DNA from: GCA-2746795 sp963747345 | GTDB taxonomy: Bacteria; Chloroflexota; Anaerolineae; Promineifilales; Promineifilaceae | Length of the DNA: 64,000 nt | Direction of reading: 5' to 3' | Assembly: GCA_963747345.1 (NCBI GenBank) | Contig: CAVVFA010000001.1 | Coordinates: 124,001-188,000, forward strand | Shown here: in pieces, positions 51,765 through 60,791 of the stretch | Layout: the number at the start of each line of letters is the position of its first letter | Numbering within the stretch: position 1 is the stretch's first letter | Made by a program: the position numbers and the translations under genes | The notes under the pieces: generated by a model | Databases searched by the model: none | Told to the model about the DNA's origin: nothing | The model's input: the letters and a program-made list of their open reading frames with translations, nothing else

Positions 51765-53103
51765 TTACTCCTGTTCCACCCACTCCATATTCGCGCCCAG
51801 AGCTTGCATTGTTTCCACAAAGCCGGGGAAACTGTCGTGGACGCAGAGGGCGTTGTCGATGAGCGTTTCGCCGTAGGTGACGAGTCCCATCACAGCGAGA
51901 GCCATGCCCAGGCGGTGATCATCATGGCTGTCTACTTCGGCGGAGAACGGCCGTTTTGGCCCATGCAAGGTATATCCATCCGGGCGCTCAACCATGTCGA
52001 TATTCATCTTTGCCAATTCACCCGCCAACACACTGATGCGATCCACTTCCTTCACACGCAGTTCTGAGGCATCGCGTACCGTCGTTGTACCGGCCGCTTG
52101 GGTGGCCGCTACCGTGAGGATGGGGAATTCGTCGATACCACGCACGACCACCTCGCCCCCAATGTCGGCACTGTGCAGTTCGTTAAAATGGAAGGTGAGG
52201 TCTACGGCCGGTTCGCCGCCTGTAGTGCGCTCATTGGCGATGGTGAATTCTGCGCCCATTAGCTTGAGCATTTCCAAAATGCCGGTGCGCGTGTCGTTGT
52301 AGCCCACATTGGTGATGGTCACTTCCGAGTGAGGCACAATGGCCGCCGCCACCAGCGGGAACGCGGCCGACGACATATCACCCGGAACCGTTAAATCAAA
52401 GGGACGCAATTTGCGTTCACCCGCCACCGCTGGCATGATAATCCAATCCCCTTCCGTGCGTACTTCCACGCCAACCGCATTGAGCATACGCTCGGTGTGG
52501 TCGCGGGCTGGCCCAGGCTGGTAGATGCGGGTTTCCCCTTCTGCATACAGTCCGGCCAACAAGAGGGCGCTTTTAATCTGCCCACTGGCGACATTCATTT
52601 CGTAGGCAATACCTTTCAACGTCTGCTGGCTCAATTGAAAGCGGGGCTTTGCCGTCTTTTGCCGAAATCTTGGCTCCCATTTGTTTCAACGGTTCGGTAA
52701 TGCGCCGCATGGGACGCTTGCGTAACTGTTCGCTGCCATCCAAAACAGACGAGAATGTTTGCCCGGCCATAAGCCCGGCAATCAGGCGCATGAGTGTGCC
52801 AGCGTTGCGACAGTCTAACGCTCTGCGCGGGTCTTTTAAGCCATGCAGACCCCGGCCTTCAATAACGAGATTCCAGGCGGTGGGCGAATGTCGGTCTACT
52901 TCAATGACGACGCCCAAAGCTTGAAAAGCGTTGAGGGTGGCAATGGTATCTCCGGCTGGCAGCCAGTTGCGCACCGTGCTTGTGCCATCTGCCAATGCGC
53001 CCAACATGATGGCGCGATGGCTGATTGATTTGTCGCCGGGAACGGAAATGGTGCCTTTGAGGGGGGTTTTCTGGGGGCGGATGAGTAGTTTCGATGTGGT
53101 CAT
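51765..53103 (-). CDS. aroA: 3-phosphoshikimate 1-carboxyvinyltransferase (EPSP synthase; frameshifted)
   Basis: Adds enolpyruvate from PEP to shikimate-3-phosphate. About 445 residues. Motifs: ISVPGDKSISHRAIMLGAL, LDCRNAGTLMRLIAGLMAG, DGSEQLRKRPMRRITEPLKQ, ASGQIKSALLLAGLYAEG, VPGDMSSAAFPLVAAAIV, DEFPILTVAATQAAG, ELRVKEVDRISVLAGEL and DSHDDHRLGMALAVMG. The shift near 52630 falls between GKAPLSIE and QTLKGIAYEM. ATG at 53103 (MTTSKLLIRPQK) is preferred to the start at 53136, which would translate upstream repeat DNA. Upstream neighbour of aroE on the same strand. Confidence 0.9.
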
Positions 53104-53104
53104 A

Positions 53105-53195
53105 TTAAAAATTACCGCAAAAAGCGCAAAGAACACACCGGTTTATCTTGGGTTTCTTTGCGCTCTTCGCGTCCTTTGCGGTTAGATTGGCTCTC
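53105..53195. repeat. ACCGCAAAAAGCGCAAAG / CTTTGCGCTCTTCGCGTCC inverted repeat
   Basis: Complementary arms about 30 bases apart (TTACCGCAAAAAGCGCAAAG and GCGTCCTTTGCGGTTA) in the spacer between the SEC-C gene and aroA. Confidence 0.7.
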
Positions 53196-53199
53196 TAGC

Positions 53200-54090
53200 T
53201 TACTCGCCGCTCTTCTGGCGGGTCGTTTGCTTGATGGGAATATCTGTAGCACCGTATTTAATCGCTTGTTTTTGCACTTTTTGTTTCATGCGTGAGGCTA
53301 ACTTTTGTGTTTTGCCATCTTCCCGATTTTCGTCCAGACGGGCTACTGGGGGACGTCCAACCCGTTCAGCCTGGGCTAAGGCATGATGGACGATGAGGTA
53401 GCTGTTGTCTCGCATGAATTCTTCATGACTGGCGTCTGGATGGTCTACTTTGTAGGCATCTTCAGCGGCGGCGAGTTTTTGGGGCAGGTCTTGAATTTCG
53501 TCACCGGGCAGGTAGGCGGGGGATGAGCTGAATTCCAACTGGTCATGGACGGGCAGAATACGTGCCAAAATGACTTCGCCGATTTCTACGTTGCCGCGAC
53601 CACCGGCTTCAAAGACTTCGTAATCTTCGCCTGTGGTGATGTCACGCAAGGAGAGCAGTTGCCCTTCGTAGCTGCGTAGTTCGTAGGCACCAGAGGGAGC
53701 CGCCGTGAGCCAGCCATTGAGAACGGCCGTTTGATGTTCGGACAGTTCCTCTTGTTTGTCTTCGTGGTAGACCTGGATGAGATAACGGCCGTCTTCCAAT
53801 TTGTAGTCAAACGCAAACCAATCGGTAAAGCGCATTGTTTCTGGAATGCTCATTTGTTCGATATTATCCATATCGTAATAGTTGTTCCAGAAGAGGGGCA
53901 AGGCGAGGGCAAAACTCTCATTGAAGCGCTCATCACGAGCAAACTTCAGCAGGTCGCGTCGCAGCCAGGTACCTGCTTCTGACCAGGCACGCCGTTCTTT
54001 TTCGATGTCGTTATCAATTTTCATGTGACATTGTTTGTATTTTTTACCGCTGCCGCAGTAACAGGGATCATTTCTTCCAACTTTTGACAT
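53200..54090 (-). CDS. SEC-C motif zinc-binding protein, hypothetical
   Basis: 296 residues, intact. The N terminus MSKVGRNDPCYCGSGKKYKQ is the SEC-C Cys-rich zinc motif (C-x-C-x8-C-H), as at the SecA tail. The rest has an alternating pattern (WFAFDYKLEDGRYLIQVYHE, VLNGWLTAAPSGAYELRSYE, LLSLRDITTGEDYEVFEAGG) suggesting a small beta domain, then a helical basic C terminus (QKLASRMKQKVQKQAIKY). Known for Chloroflexota-type SEC-C proteins; function unknown. ATG is preceded by GGAAAGGTAAAAC. Confidence 0.8.
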   Translation of the reverse strand: MSKVGRNDPCYCGSGKKYKQCHMKIDNDIEKERRAWSEAGTWLRRDLLKFARDERFNESFALALPLFWNNYYDMDNIEQMSIPETMRFTDWFAFDYKLEDGRYLIQVYHEDKQEELSEHQTAVLNGWLTAAPSGAYELRSYEGQLLSLRDITTGEDYEVFEAGGRGNVEIGEVILARILPVHDQLEFSSSPAYLPGDEIQDLPQKLAAAEDAYKVDHPDASHEEFMRDNSYLIVHHALAQAERVGRPPVARLDENREDGKTQKLASRMKQKVQKQAIKYGATDIPIKQTTRQKSGE

Positions 54091-54155
54091 GTTTTACCTT
54101 TCCTTGAAGCTAGAGGTTTGAGCAAGAGCAAGAGGGAAACCGCTCGCTCTGTACT

Positions 54156-54968
54156 CTATCTCTCGCCGTTCTCTAGGGCTGCCAGGATGGGCAGCAGTTC
54201 TTGTAAGGTTGTAATTTCATAATCGGGGATGACGTCCCCCAATTCGTGGATTATGTGAGGTGGGTTCATCCAGATGCTGGTTAGACCGACCGCGTTGGCC
54301 CCAGCGATGTCATTGGCAGGACGGTCTCCAACGAAAACGGCCGTTTTCGCTTCCACGCCTAGCAAATCCAAAACCCGTTCATAAATTGCCGGGTGTGGTT
54401 TCATATACCCCGTATCACCCGATGTAATCCGTGCGTCAAAATAATCAAGAATGCCATATTCACGCAGTTCAATATCACGCATCCACATCGGCATCATCGA
54501 GTTTGTCACCAGCCCAATTTTGTACCCTTGTTGGCGCAAACTGTCCAGCACAGGAACCGTATCGTCGAATAAGGTAACATTTGGGACGATGTTCCAATCA
54601 TAGGCCACCAGCACTTCGTGCATATCAATCTCAGCAATATCCAGGCCAGACATCTCCAAGCAGCTAACAAGAACCGATTCAAATTTAACACCGTCCCACG
54701 TCTTTTTCGCTTCGCGCCAACTGCTGATAATGGCATCTTGGTAGTTTTGTAAAAGTTCTTCTGGCGTAGGCACATGGTTGCCGTGTGTCGTCAAATAATC
54801 ATACACATTTTGAATATGTGGCCCGCTGATAATACTCAGCCAATTAGTCTGCTGCGACCAATCTAGCAGCGTATCATCCAAGTCAAAAATGACAGCTTGA
54901 ATGCAGCGCCTTAAACGAGACAATTTAAAGTGCCTCAGCCTTTTCTTTCTGCGGCGTGTACCACTCAA
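54156..54968 (-). CDS. HAD-superfamily hydrolase
   Basis: 270 residues. HAD motifs: I, AVIFDLDDTLLDWSQQ; II, IGLVTNSMMPMW; III, GYMKPHPAIYERVLDLLGV; IV, AVFVGDRPANDIAGANAVGL. A helical cap lies between I and II. Likely a small phosphatase (phosphoglycolate or haloacid type). Start is unclear: TTG at 54968 gives a basic 30-residue lead (SGTRRRKKRLRHF) not typical of the family, and TTG at 54923 sits closer to motif I, right behind the stop of a short upstream frame. No good ribosome site at either. Confidence 0.82.
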   Translation of the reverse strand: MSGTRRRKKRLRHFKLSRLRRCIQAVIFDLDDTLLDWSQQTNWLSIISGPHIQNVYDYLTTHGNHVPTPEELLQNYQDAIISSWREAKKTWDGVKFESVLVSCLEMSGLDIAEIDMHEVLVAYDWNIVPNVTLFDDTVPVLDSLRQQGYKIGLVTNSMMPMWMRDIELREYGILDYFDARITSGDTGYMKPHPAIYERVLDLLGVEAKTAVFVGDRPANDIAGANAVGLTSIWMNPPHIIHELGDVIPDYEITTLQELLPILAALENGER

Positions 54969-55029
54969 GGAGCAGAACGATCACGTCGCCCCGAATAGCA
55001 AAGCCACCACTTAGACCCGTTTCTGTCAT
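54925..55029 (-). CDS. Possible 34-aa leader or fragment upstream of the HAD gene
   Basis: ATG at 55029 opens MTETGLSGGFAIRGDVIVLL, ending EWYTPQKEKAEAL at a TAA overlapping the HAD gene frame. The frame stays open upstream without a start (IKQINIFPAFSTTAG), so it may instead be part of a frameshifted longer gene. No family recognised. Confidence 0.25.
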   Translation of the reverse strand: MTETGLSGGFAIRGDVIVLLLEWYTPQKEKAEAL

Positions 55030-55163
55030 ACCGGCTGTGGTAGAAAAAGCTGGGAAAATGTTGATCTGTTTGATAACGATTACCTCTCGAAAATTGGCAC
55101 TGCCTCCAAGGCGAGACCAATCTAAAGTTTACTAAGCGCGAAATTATAGCACAGGTAAATTAG

Positions 55164-55280
55164 TTAGGTAATCGGCAAGAAGTTTTCAAAATTAAAGCAC
55201 ACGAAACCTTGCCGATTCCTTCCAAGAAACCGCAGATGTTAGCGTTACAGTTATCTGAAAATTTTCTGTGGTTTACCTAA
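55164..55280. mobile_element. MITE-like element, diverged inverted copy (117 bp)
   Basis: Begins TTAGGTAATCGGCAAG and ends GTGGTTTACCTAA. Read on the reverse strand it aligns end to end with the 115-bp element. One stem differs in sequence but keeps pairing (AATCGGCAAG with CTTGCCGATT instead of AAAAGCGGG with CCCGCTTTT). Confidence 0.65.
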
Positions 55281-55291
55281 TACACGCCGGC

Positions 55292-55406
55292 TTAGGTAAA
55301 CCACAAAAAGTTCTTAAAATTACCAACACGCAAAATTGTGGTTTCCTTCAAGGAAAAGCGGGTTTTGCACAATTTTATTTCCAAAAACTTTCCCGCTTTT
55401 ACCTAA
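55292..55406. mobile_element. MITE-like element, copy 2 (115 bp, identical to 46899-47013)
   Basis: Same 115 bases as copy 1, 8.4 kb away, in the same orientation, 12 bases from the diverged inverted copy. Flanked by TA at both ends. Confidence 0.7.
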
Positions 55407-55418
55407 ATAACACGTTGG

Positions 55419-55467
55419 TTTGTAGTAACGGCTTCAGCCGTTAAACCACTAAAGTGGTTACTACAAA
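55419..55467. repeat. TTTGTAGTAAC ... GTTACTACAAA Y-shaped inverted repeat
   Basis: Outer arms TTTGTAGTAAC/GTTACTACAAA enclose two small hairpins, AACGGCTTCAGCCGTT and AACCACTAAAGTGGTT. A common dispersed intergenic repeat architecture. Confidence 0.75.
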
Positions 55468-55549
55468 CTTTTGGGTTATTTCCGCCCTGTTGTACTAGGC
55501 GCCTTTGAATGAGACTGAAAACCTGTTGAATGAATGCGGTTTAAAACAG

Positions 55550-55573
55550 AAAGACCCCCGATTGGGGGTCTTT
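55550..55573. terminator. Terminator-like hairpin AAAGACCCCC/GGGGGTCTTT
   Basis: Perfect 10-bp stem with GATT loop and short T tracts on both strands. Faces a gene-free stretch on both sides, so it may belong to a small transcript. Confidence 0.55.
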
Positions 55574-55858
55574 CCAGGGAAGAGGAGAAGAAGAGAGGAG
55601 TTGGAGGAGAAAAAATTGTTGTTTGTTGTTGATGAAATCTTACTTGAATTGGAGGGCTTGTGGTGTAAGCTCGTTTACAATGGATTTGTACACTCCCATA
55701 CCAGAGCATCGGGTCTCATTTTAGGTTCATCTTTGTCTAACATGGTTCATAGATAATGCTTGTAGGATAGTTGCTTAGGTTTTGTAGGATATGGCGTGTT
55801 TCGTATGGCATAAGCATCTTTCGTTACGAAATAACGTTCACGAAATACGAGGAAAAAC
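55574..55858. other. Gene-free stretch with polypurine tract upstream of the protease gene
   Basis: Starts with a purine-rich run (GGGAAGAGGAGAAGAAGAGA, continuing to about 55612), then T-rich DNA. Near 55808-55850 are short inverted words TTTCGTTACGAAA and ACGTTCACGAAATACG close to the protease start. An 83-codon open frame here runs through the terminator hairpin and looks spurious. Confidence 0.4.
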
Positions 55859-56990
55859 ATGGGTCGATCACTAAAACTATTCTCTGTACGTGGTATTGAT
55901 GTTCGTTTACATTTTACGTTCCCCCTGATTTTGTTTTGGGGCGCGTTTCAATTTGGCATGGTTGGCGGCAGCCTGAGCAGTGCGCTGTTTGGCGTGATTG
56001 CTGTCTCGCTGCTGTTTGTGCTGGTGACACTGCATGAGTTTGGGCACAGCTTTGCGGCGCTGTATTATGGGGTGCCGGTGAAGCAGATTGTGCTGTCGCC
56101 GATTGGCGGGGTGGCGCAGTTGCAGCATATTCCTGACAATCCTGTGCAGGAGTTTGTGATTTCGATTGCGGGGCCAGCGGTTAACTTTGCGATTGCGGTG
56201 CTGATGGCGTTGTTTATTCCCGTGTTGGGTTTAGGCGCGTCGGATTTTATGATGGCGCTTTCTGGGACTGCTGGTTTGACGATAACGGCCGTTTTTGCCT
56301 ACGTATTCGCCTATAATATATTCCTAGCCCTGTTCAATCTAATTCCCGCATTTCCACTGGACGGGGGGCGGGTCTTCCGATCCCTGTTGGCGATGAAACT
56401 GGATTATGGGCAGGCCACTAACATTGCCGCTGCCGTCGGCAAAGCAATTGCGGTGATGATGGGGCTGTATGGCCTGTTTAATGGTGGCATATTTATGGTG
56501 TTCATCGCCATGTTTATCTTCACAGCGGCTGGACAGGAAGCAAAAATGGTGAAACATCGTGTTTCCCTGACCGGTTTTACCGTGCATGATGTGTACTCTA
56601 CTTCAGCCTACACACTGACACCTTACCATCGCCTTGGAGCAAGCGGTACAGCTCATGATGATGAGCGGACAGAGCAGTTTCCCGGTGGTGAATAATGATG
56701 TATTGGAAGGGTTTATCACGCGGCATGACTTGTCTGAGGCGATGAAAGCGCGTGGCGGACATACTTGGGTCAATATGATTATGCGTCAAGATATTGTCCC
56801 CGTATCGCCGTTGTTACCTCTGGAAGAAGCGCAAAAACGGATGATTGTTGAAGGGTTAGATGCGCTGCCCGTTGTTGAAAACGGCCTCTATTTGGGACTG
56901 TTGACTTACGGAAATATCAACCAGGTTGTGCAATGGCAGTCGGGGAACAAAAATGCAAAACCGGTGAACGCAGAGATTTATCGAGTTTGA
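55859..56990 (+). CDS. Site-2 protease (M50) with C-terminal CBS domains (frameshifted)
   Basis: Membrane-embedded zinc metalloprotease, about 377 residues. Zinc motif LHEFGHSFAALYYGVPVKQI in a membrane span, second motif NLIPAFPLDGGRVFRSLLAM supplying the Asp ligand, and a third hydrophobic block (IAVMMGLYGLFNGGIFMVF). Then two CBS repeats: QAVQLMMMSGQSSFPVV, VLEGFITRHDLSEAMKARG and IVPVSPLLPLEEAQKRMIVE, LYLGLLTYGNINQVVQW. This matches the Rip/SpoIVFB-CBS type, possibly sensing adenylates. One shift near 56630. ATG is preceded by GAGGAAAAAC. A strong terminator follows directly. Confidence 0.87.
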
Positions 56991-57001
56991 CCCTCCCCTA
57001 A

Positions 57002-57025
57002 CCCCTCCCAAAGGGAGGGGTTTTT
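57002..57025 (+). terminator. Rho-independent terminator of the protease gene
   Basis: CCCCTCCC, AAA loop, GGGAGGGG, then TTTTT, 11 bases after the protease stop and between convergent genes. It is part of a larger CCCTCCCC/GGGGAGG repeat block at 56991-57061. Confidence 0.75.
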
Positions 57026-57063
57026 GCTTCCTCTCCCTTTGGGGGAGGATTGAGGAGGGGGAA

Positions 57064-58339
57064 TTACTCGTGGCGCAGCGCTTGCACGGGGTCTAGCCGA
57101 GCGGCGCGGGCGGCGGGATACAAGCCAGCCAACAGCCCAATGAGTGTGGCAAAGATGAGAGCCCCAATTGCCAGCCAAGGCGGCACGACCGACAACTGAC
57201 TAACCCCTGTAACGCCTTCGTTGATGAGATAGCGGTGCGCCACCCAGTCCACCAGTCGCCCCAATATCGTGCCAAAAATGACGCCAAACACCCCGCCGAT
57301 GAGGCCAATCATGGCCGCTTCGGTGGTGAAGAGTGCCCGGATTTCGCCAGGAGACGCGCCCAGCGCTTTGAGCACGCCAATCTCGCGGGTGCGTTCGTAA
57401 ATTGCCATCATCATGGTGTTGGCGACGCCTAGGGCGGCCACGAGCAACGCCAATGCGCCCACGGAACCGAGCAGGGTTTGCAACAAGGCCAGTACTTGAT
57501 TGGCGGTGTCCAGAATGGCTTCGAGCGATTGGGCGTCGAGGTTGAGTTCTTGGATGGCTTCGGAAACGGCCGTTACCGATCCCAAATTCTCCGCCTGTAC
57601 CACCACCATATCGTACCCGTCTTCCTCAATAATATTCGGTTCGTTGAACCACCATGCTTTAATATCCTCGGCTTCAGCCAGCCCCAAATCAATGGTGCGG
57701 CTGCCAAAACTGTCACGAATGCCGACGATGGTGGTGGGGAAAGTTTCTTCTTCGCCGCGTGGCAGTTTGATGACAAGGTTGGCGGTTTTGCCAATTAAAT
57801 CTTCGTAATCTTGCCCTTCTGCCAGCAAGCGGTCGGCGAGACCTGTTGACCAGGACGATGCCTTCTGTTTCCCCTTCGATGAAAATTTCGCCAGCGACAG
57901 GTTCGTTGGTACTACCAAAACTGCCAAAGCGGCGGTCGCCCATATCGGTGGAGGTGAAGACGGGCAGCGATTGCTCACCTTGATGGAGGGTGATTTCTAT
58001 GCCGTTGGGGAGACGTAGTTCGGGACTAACGGCCGTTACTTGTGGTATTTGTTTCAACTGGGCAACGATGGCAGGCGTAATGGCCTGCTTCGGAGCTGGC
58101 TCGGCAAAGGGGTCGAAGCCCTCTTCTTCCTGCCCTTCGTAAATCGCGTTGACAAAAATGTTCTCCAGCCCGACAGTCTCAAAATTGCGCTGCACTTCCC
58201 GCTGCACGCCCACCCCAAACGAAACCATCGCCACCAGCGTGATGATGCCGATCAGCACGCCGCCAGCCGTCAAAATATTACGCACCGGACGCCGCCGTAG
58301 ATTGCGCAACGCGGTGCGGATGATGTCGGAGAAAGGCAA
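57064..58339 (-). CDS. ABC exporter permease, MacB/FtsX type (frameshifted)
   Basis: About 425 residues. N-terminal span after MPFSDIIRTALRNLRRRPVR (ILTAGGVLIGIITLVAMVSF), a large extracytoplasmic domain, then three spans with LGSVGALALLVAALGVANTM, YERTREIGVLKALGASPGEI (the characteristic FtsX-domain coupling motif) and LIGLLAGLYPAARAARLDPV. One shift near 57850. The start is a TTG at 58339, with GATTGGAGATT repeat DNA just upstream. The ATPase gene lies upstream on the same strand, and a LolA-like protein further upstream; together a probable lipoprotein or peptide export/efflux unit. Confidence 0.85.
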
Positions 58340-58352
58340 CCGCGAATCGGGA

Positions 58353-58468
58353 AGAGATTGGAGATTAGAGATTGGAGATTGGGCGTCGGCTAACTGCTAC
58401 TGTTTCGTAACTGTTCACTGTTAACTGCTAACTGTTCACTGTTGACTGCTAACTGTTCACTGTTAACT
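58353..58468. repeat. Repeat block between permease and ATPase genes, extending into the ATPase 3' end
   Basis: GAGATTGGAGATTAGAGATT tract followed by tandem CTGTTCACTGTTAACTGCTA units. The second runs into the ATPase reading frame and encodes its last 20 or so residues. Confidence 0.8.
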
Positions 58469-59145
58469 GTAATTTTTTCCACCTGTCCATCGCGTAAATG
58501 CACCACACGGTCGGCGTAGGCGGCCACTTCGGCGTCGTGGGTGACGACGATGAGGGTGATGCCTTGCTCTCGGTTGAGTGCTTTGAGCAGGGTCATCACT
58601 TCTTCGCCAGTGTGGGAATCGAGGTTGCCGGTGGGTTCGTCGGCGAGGATGAGGGATGGTTTGTGGATGAGGGCGCGGGCAACGGCCGTTCTCTGTTGTT
58701 CGCCGCCCGATAGTTCAGATGGGTAATGGTCGAGCCGGTGGCCTAGCCCCACTTTTTCCAGCATCTCCTTGGCGCGGGCTTGCCGTTCTGACTGGCTAAC
58801 GCCTGCTAAGGTTAGCGGGATGGCGACGTTCTCAACGGCCGTTAAGCGTGGCAGTAGATTGAAACTCTGAAAAATAAAACCGACGCGGTGGCGACGGTGC
58901 GCCGTGCGTTCTTTGCCATCTGCGCTGTGCAGCGGTAGTCCCGCCACCCACAGTTCGCCGCTGCTGGGTCGGTCGAGGCCGCCGAGCAAATTGAGCAGCG
59001 TCGATTTGCCGGAACCAGAAGGGCCAACTAATGCTACAAATTCGCCGGGAGCGATGGTCAGGTCGATGCCGCGCAGCGCCCACACGTCATCTTCGCCGCG
59101 TTCAAAACGGCGCTTGAGGTCTGTGATTTGGATTGTATTTTGCAT
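58390..59145 (-). CDS. ABC transporter ATP-binding protein, MacB/LolD type
   Basis: 251 residues, intact. Walker A VGPSGSGKSTLLNLLGGLD, Q-loop RHRVGFIFQSFNLLPRL, signature LSGGEQQRTAVARALIH, Walker B LILADEPTGNLDS, H-loop LIVVTHDAEVAAYADRV. The pairing with an FtsX-type permease makes it a MacB-like exporter or lipoprotein transporter. ATG at 59145 (MQNTIQITDLKRRFERGEDD) preferred. The C-terminal tail (ITVNSEQLAVNSEQLAVNSE) is translated repeat DNA added after the natural end near VEKI. Confidence 0.88.
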   Translation of the reverse strand: MQNTIQITDLKRRFERGEDDVWALRGIDLTIAPGEFVALVGPSGSGKSTLLNLLGGLDRPSSGELWVAGLPLHSADGKERTAHRRHRVGFIFQSFNLLPRLTAVENVAIPLTLAGVSQSERQARAKEMLEKVGLGHRLDHYPSELSGGEQQRTAVARALIHKPSLILADEPTGNLDSHTGEEVMTLLKALNREQGITLIVVTHDAEVAAYADRVVHLRDGQVEKITVNSEQLAVNSEQLAVNSEQLRNSSS

Positions 59146-59158
59146 GGGGAATAAATGG

Positions 59159-59284
59159 GGAACACAGAGAGCCACAGAGGGGACACGGAGTTACACAGAG
59201 AAGAAAGAGAAAACCAAAAAAATTAGTAATCCCTCTCAAAAATCTCTGTGTATCTCCGTGCTATCTCCGTGTTCTCTGTGTAAC
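59159..59284. repeat. Large ACACAGAGAGCC / CTCTGTGTAAC imperfect inverted repeat
   Basis: ACAGAGGGGACACGGAGTTA-type arm and complementary TATCTCCGTGCTATCTCCGT arm with about 40 bases between them, in the ATPase/LolA-like spacer. Confidence 0.75.
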
Positions 59285-59290
59285 AGCTTT

Positions 59291-60425
59291 TTATTCGAGC
59301 GATTCTGCGATGGCTATGGCTTCAGTCGCCAGTCACATTGCCGCCAACCCAGAAAGTGGTATCGCCGTCAGACCAGGTGAGCAGGGCTTGGTCGCCTTCA
59401 TCGCTGGTGAAGAGGGTGCCTTCAACGCCTCGAACGGTAACGGCCGTTCCAGTATCGCCCCGTTCAGAGACCGCATTGGCAGGGCCTTGGGAGACGGTGA
59501 AGGAACTGCCATCGGCGCGGTTGAAGCGCTGCACAATCGCGCCGCGCATACTGGTTGTGCCGACGTAGCTGGCATCTTCTGGCAGACTGGCTGGTGAGAG
59601 GATGTTTAATTCGGCTGCTTGCTCAGCAGTTAATTCTTCTGGTTTGAGGTCTGCCAGCGTGACGATTTCTGCACCTGCGGGAATGGTGAAGGTGAACAAA
59701 CTGTCATCAACGCCCTGGTTGATTTCTAGCAGGGAGGCGGTGGCGCTGCCAGACCCCATCATGCCTTCCGCGTATTCCACGGCAAGTGGCGCACCATCTT
59801 GTGGGCGCACATAAGCGCGGATAAAACCACCAGCGGCGCGGACTTCATCTGGCATTTGCTCTGGGATGGGGATGAGACGCAGACCGTGGGCGTTGGTATC
59901 GCCAATTTGTTGGTCGGCGATGCGCTCGGCGGTGAAGTATTCCAACAGTTTATCGACGGCTTCTTCCGGTGTTTCAGGATGATCCATCTCCTCGGGGTTA
60001 TATTCTTCGTGCTCGAATTCTTTACCCGCCATTTGCTCGGCCATCATGTCTGCCGCTTCTTGAGCTGTGCCGACGAGGACTTTGTTCTCAGACGGATTCC
60101 ACATCCAGAAATTATTGCCATCGGAAACGGCCGTTATCCCCACCATATCTGGTTCACTGGCATCTAGCACTTCCACACGGAAAGAGGGCGGTGTTTCTGG
60201 GTCTTCACTGAATTTGCCCCACACTTCGAGTGTGCCAGTGGCGCTCTCTTCGGGCATAGTCATGCTAAATGTGGCAACAGCATGACCGTCAGTCGTGGTT
60301 TTCATGGTCTCGATGGCTTGCACCATGAGGTCTTTGGCGCTTGGCTGGAGAGCAAAGGCCACCAAGGCCACGCTGGCAATCAAGACAATAACTGCTAAAA
60401 CAACATAAATTTTTCTATTTCGCAT
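59291..60425 (-). CDS. LolA/MucB-like secreted lipoprotein-carrier-type protein
   Basis: About 377 residues. N-terminal signal-anchor MRNRKIYVVLAVIVLIASVA then a DUF4367/LolA-like start (LMVQAIETMKTTTDGHAVAT). The beta region has GTLEVWGKFSEDPETPPSFR, SDGNNFWMWNPSENKVLVGT, and later RADGSSFTVSQGPANAV, GVEGTLFTSDEGDQALLTW and ADGDTTFWVGGN-like SDGDTTFWVGGNVTG. The uninterrupted frame stops at 59322, but a one-base shift there gives the common family ending EAIAIAESLE with stop at 59291, taken here. Probably binds lipids or lipoproteins outside the membrane together with the MacB-like exporter. ATG is preceded by AAGGAGTCAAATCAG. Confidence 0.75.
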
Positions 60426-60736
60426 CTGATTTGACTCCTTAGTCTAACCTTTGACCTACGATGAATGACAAAAACTATTGTCGGGTCAAATAGGATAAGA
60501 ATTAATTTTATTGTAGGACTTTCATCTCCAAAACACCATGCTTAATGCAATTGTGGCAGGGTTTGTTCACCAAATTATTAGGCTGAGAGGAGGTATTGTG
60601 GAGATTAGTCCTATTTTGCGTATCTTCTCAATATTCAGGTCTTTGCCGCGATTTATTGAGACGTTACCACTTTGCCTTGTGAGACGACTAAATTGTGAAA
60701 TCAGATGGAATTATTTTTGGGGGTGTGGGGAAACAA
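60426..60736. other. Gene-free spacer
   Basis: No convincing coding region. An 83-codon frame (60538-60789, +) would run through the terminator at 60737-60767 and looks spurious. T-rich near 60500. Confidence 0.4.
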
Positions 60737-60767
60737 AAAACCGAGCCTTACTTGTGAACTCGGTTTT
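60737..60767 (-). terminator. Rho-independent terminator of the LysW-like gene
   Basis: On the reverse strand AAAACCGAG, loop TTCACAAGTAAGG, CTCGGTTTTTTG: stem plus U-run, 25 bases after the stop of the LysW-like gene. Confidence 0.75.
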
Positions 60768-60791
60768 AGTTACCGGGTGGGTTAGATAAAT

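Noticed and set aside
55505..55756. 83-codon open frame
   Set aside because: Reads straight through a terminator-like stem and a polypurine tract.
60538..60789. 83-codon open frame
   Set aside because: Overlaps the clear terminator of the LysW-like gene on the opposite strand and has no recognisable features.
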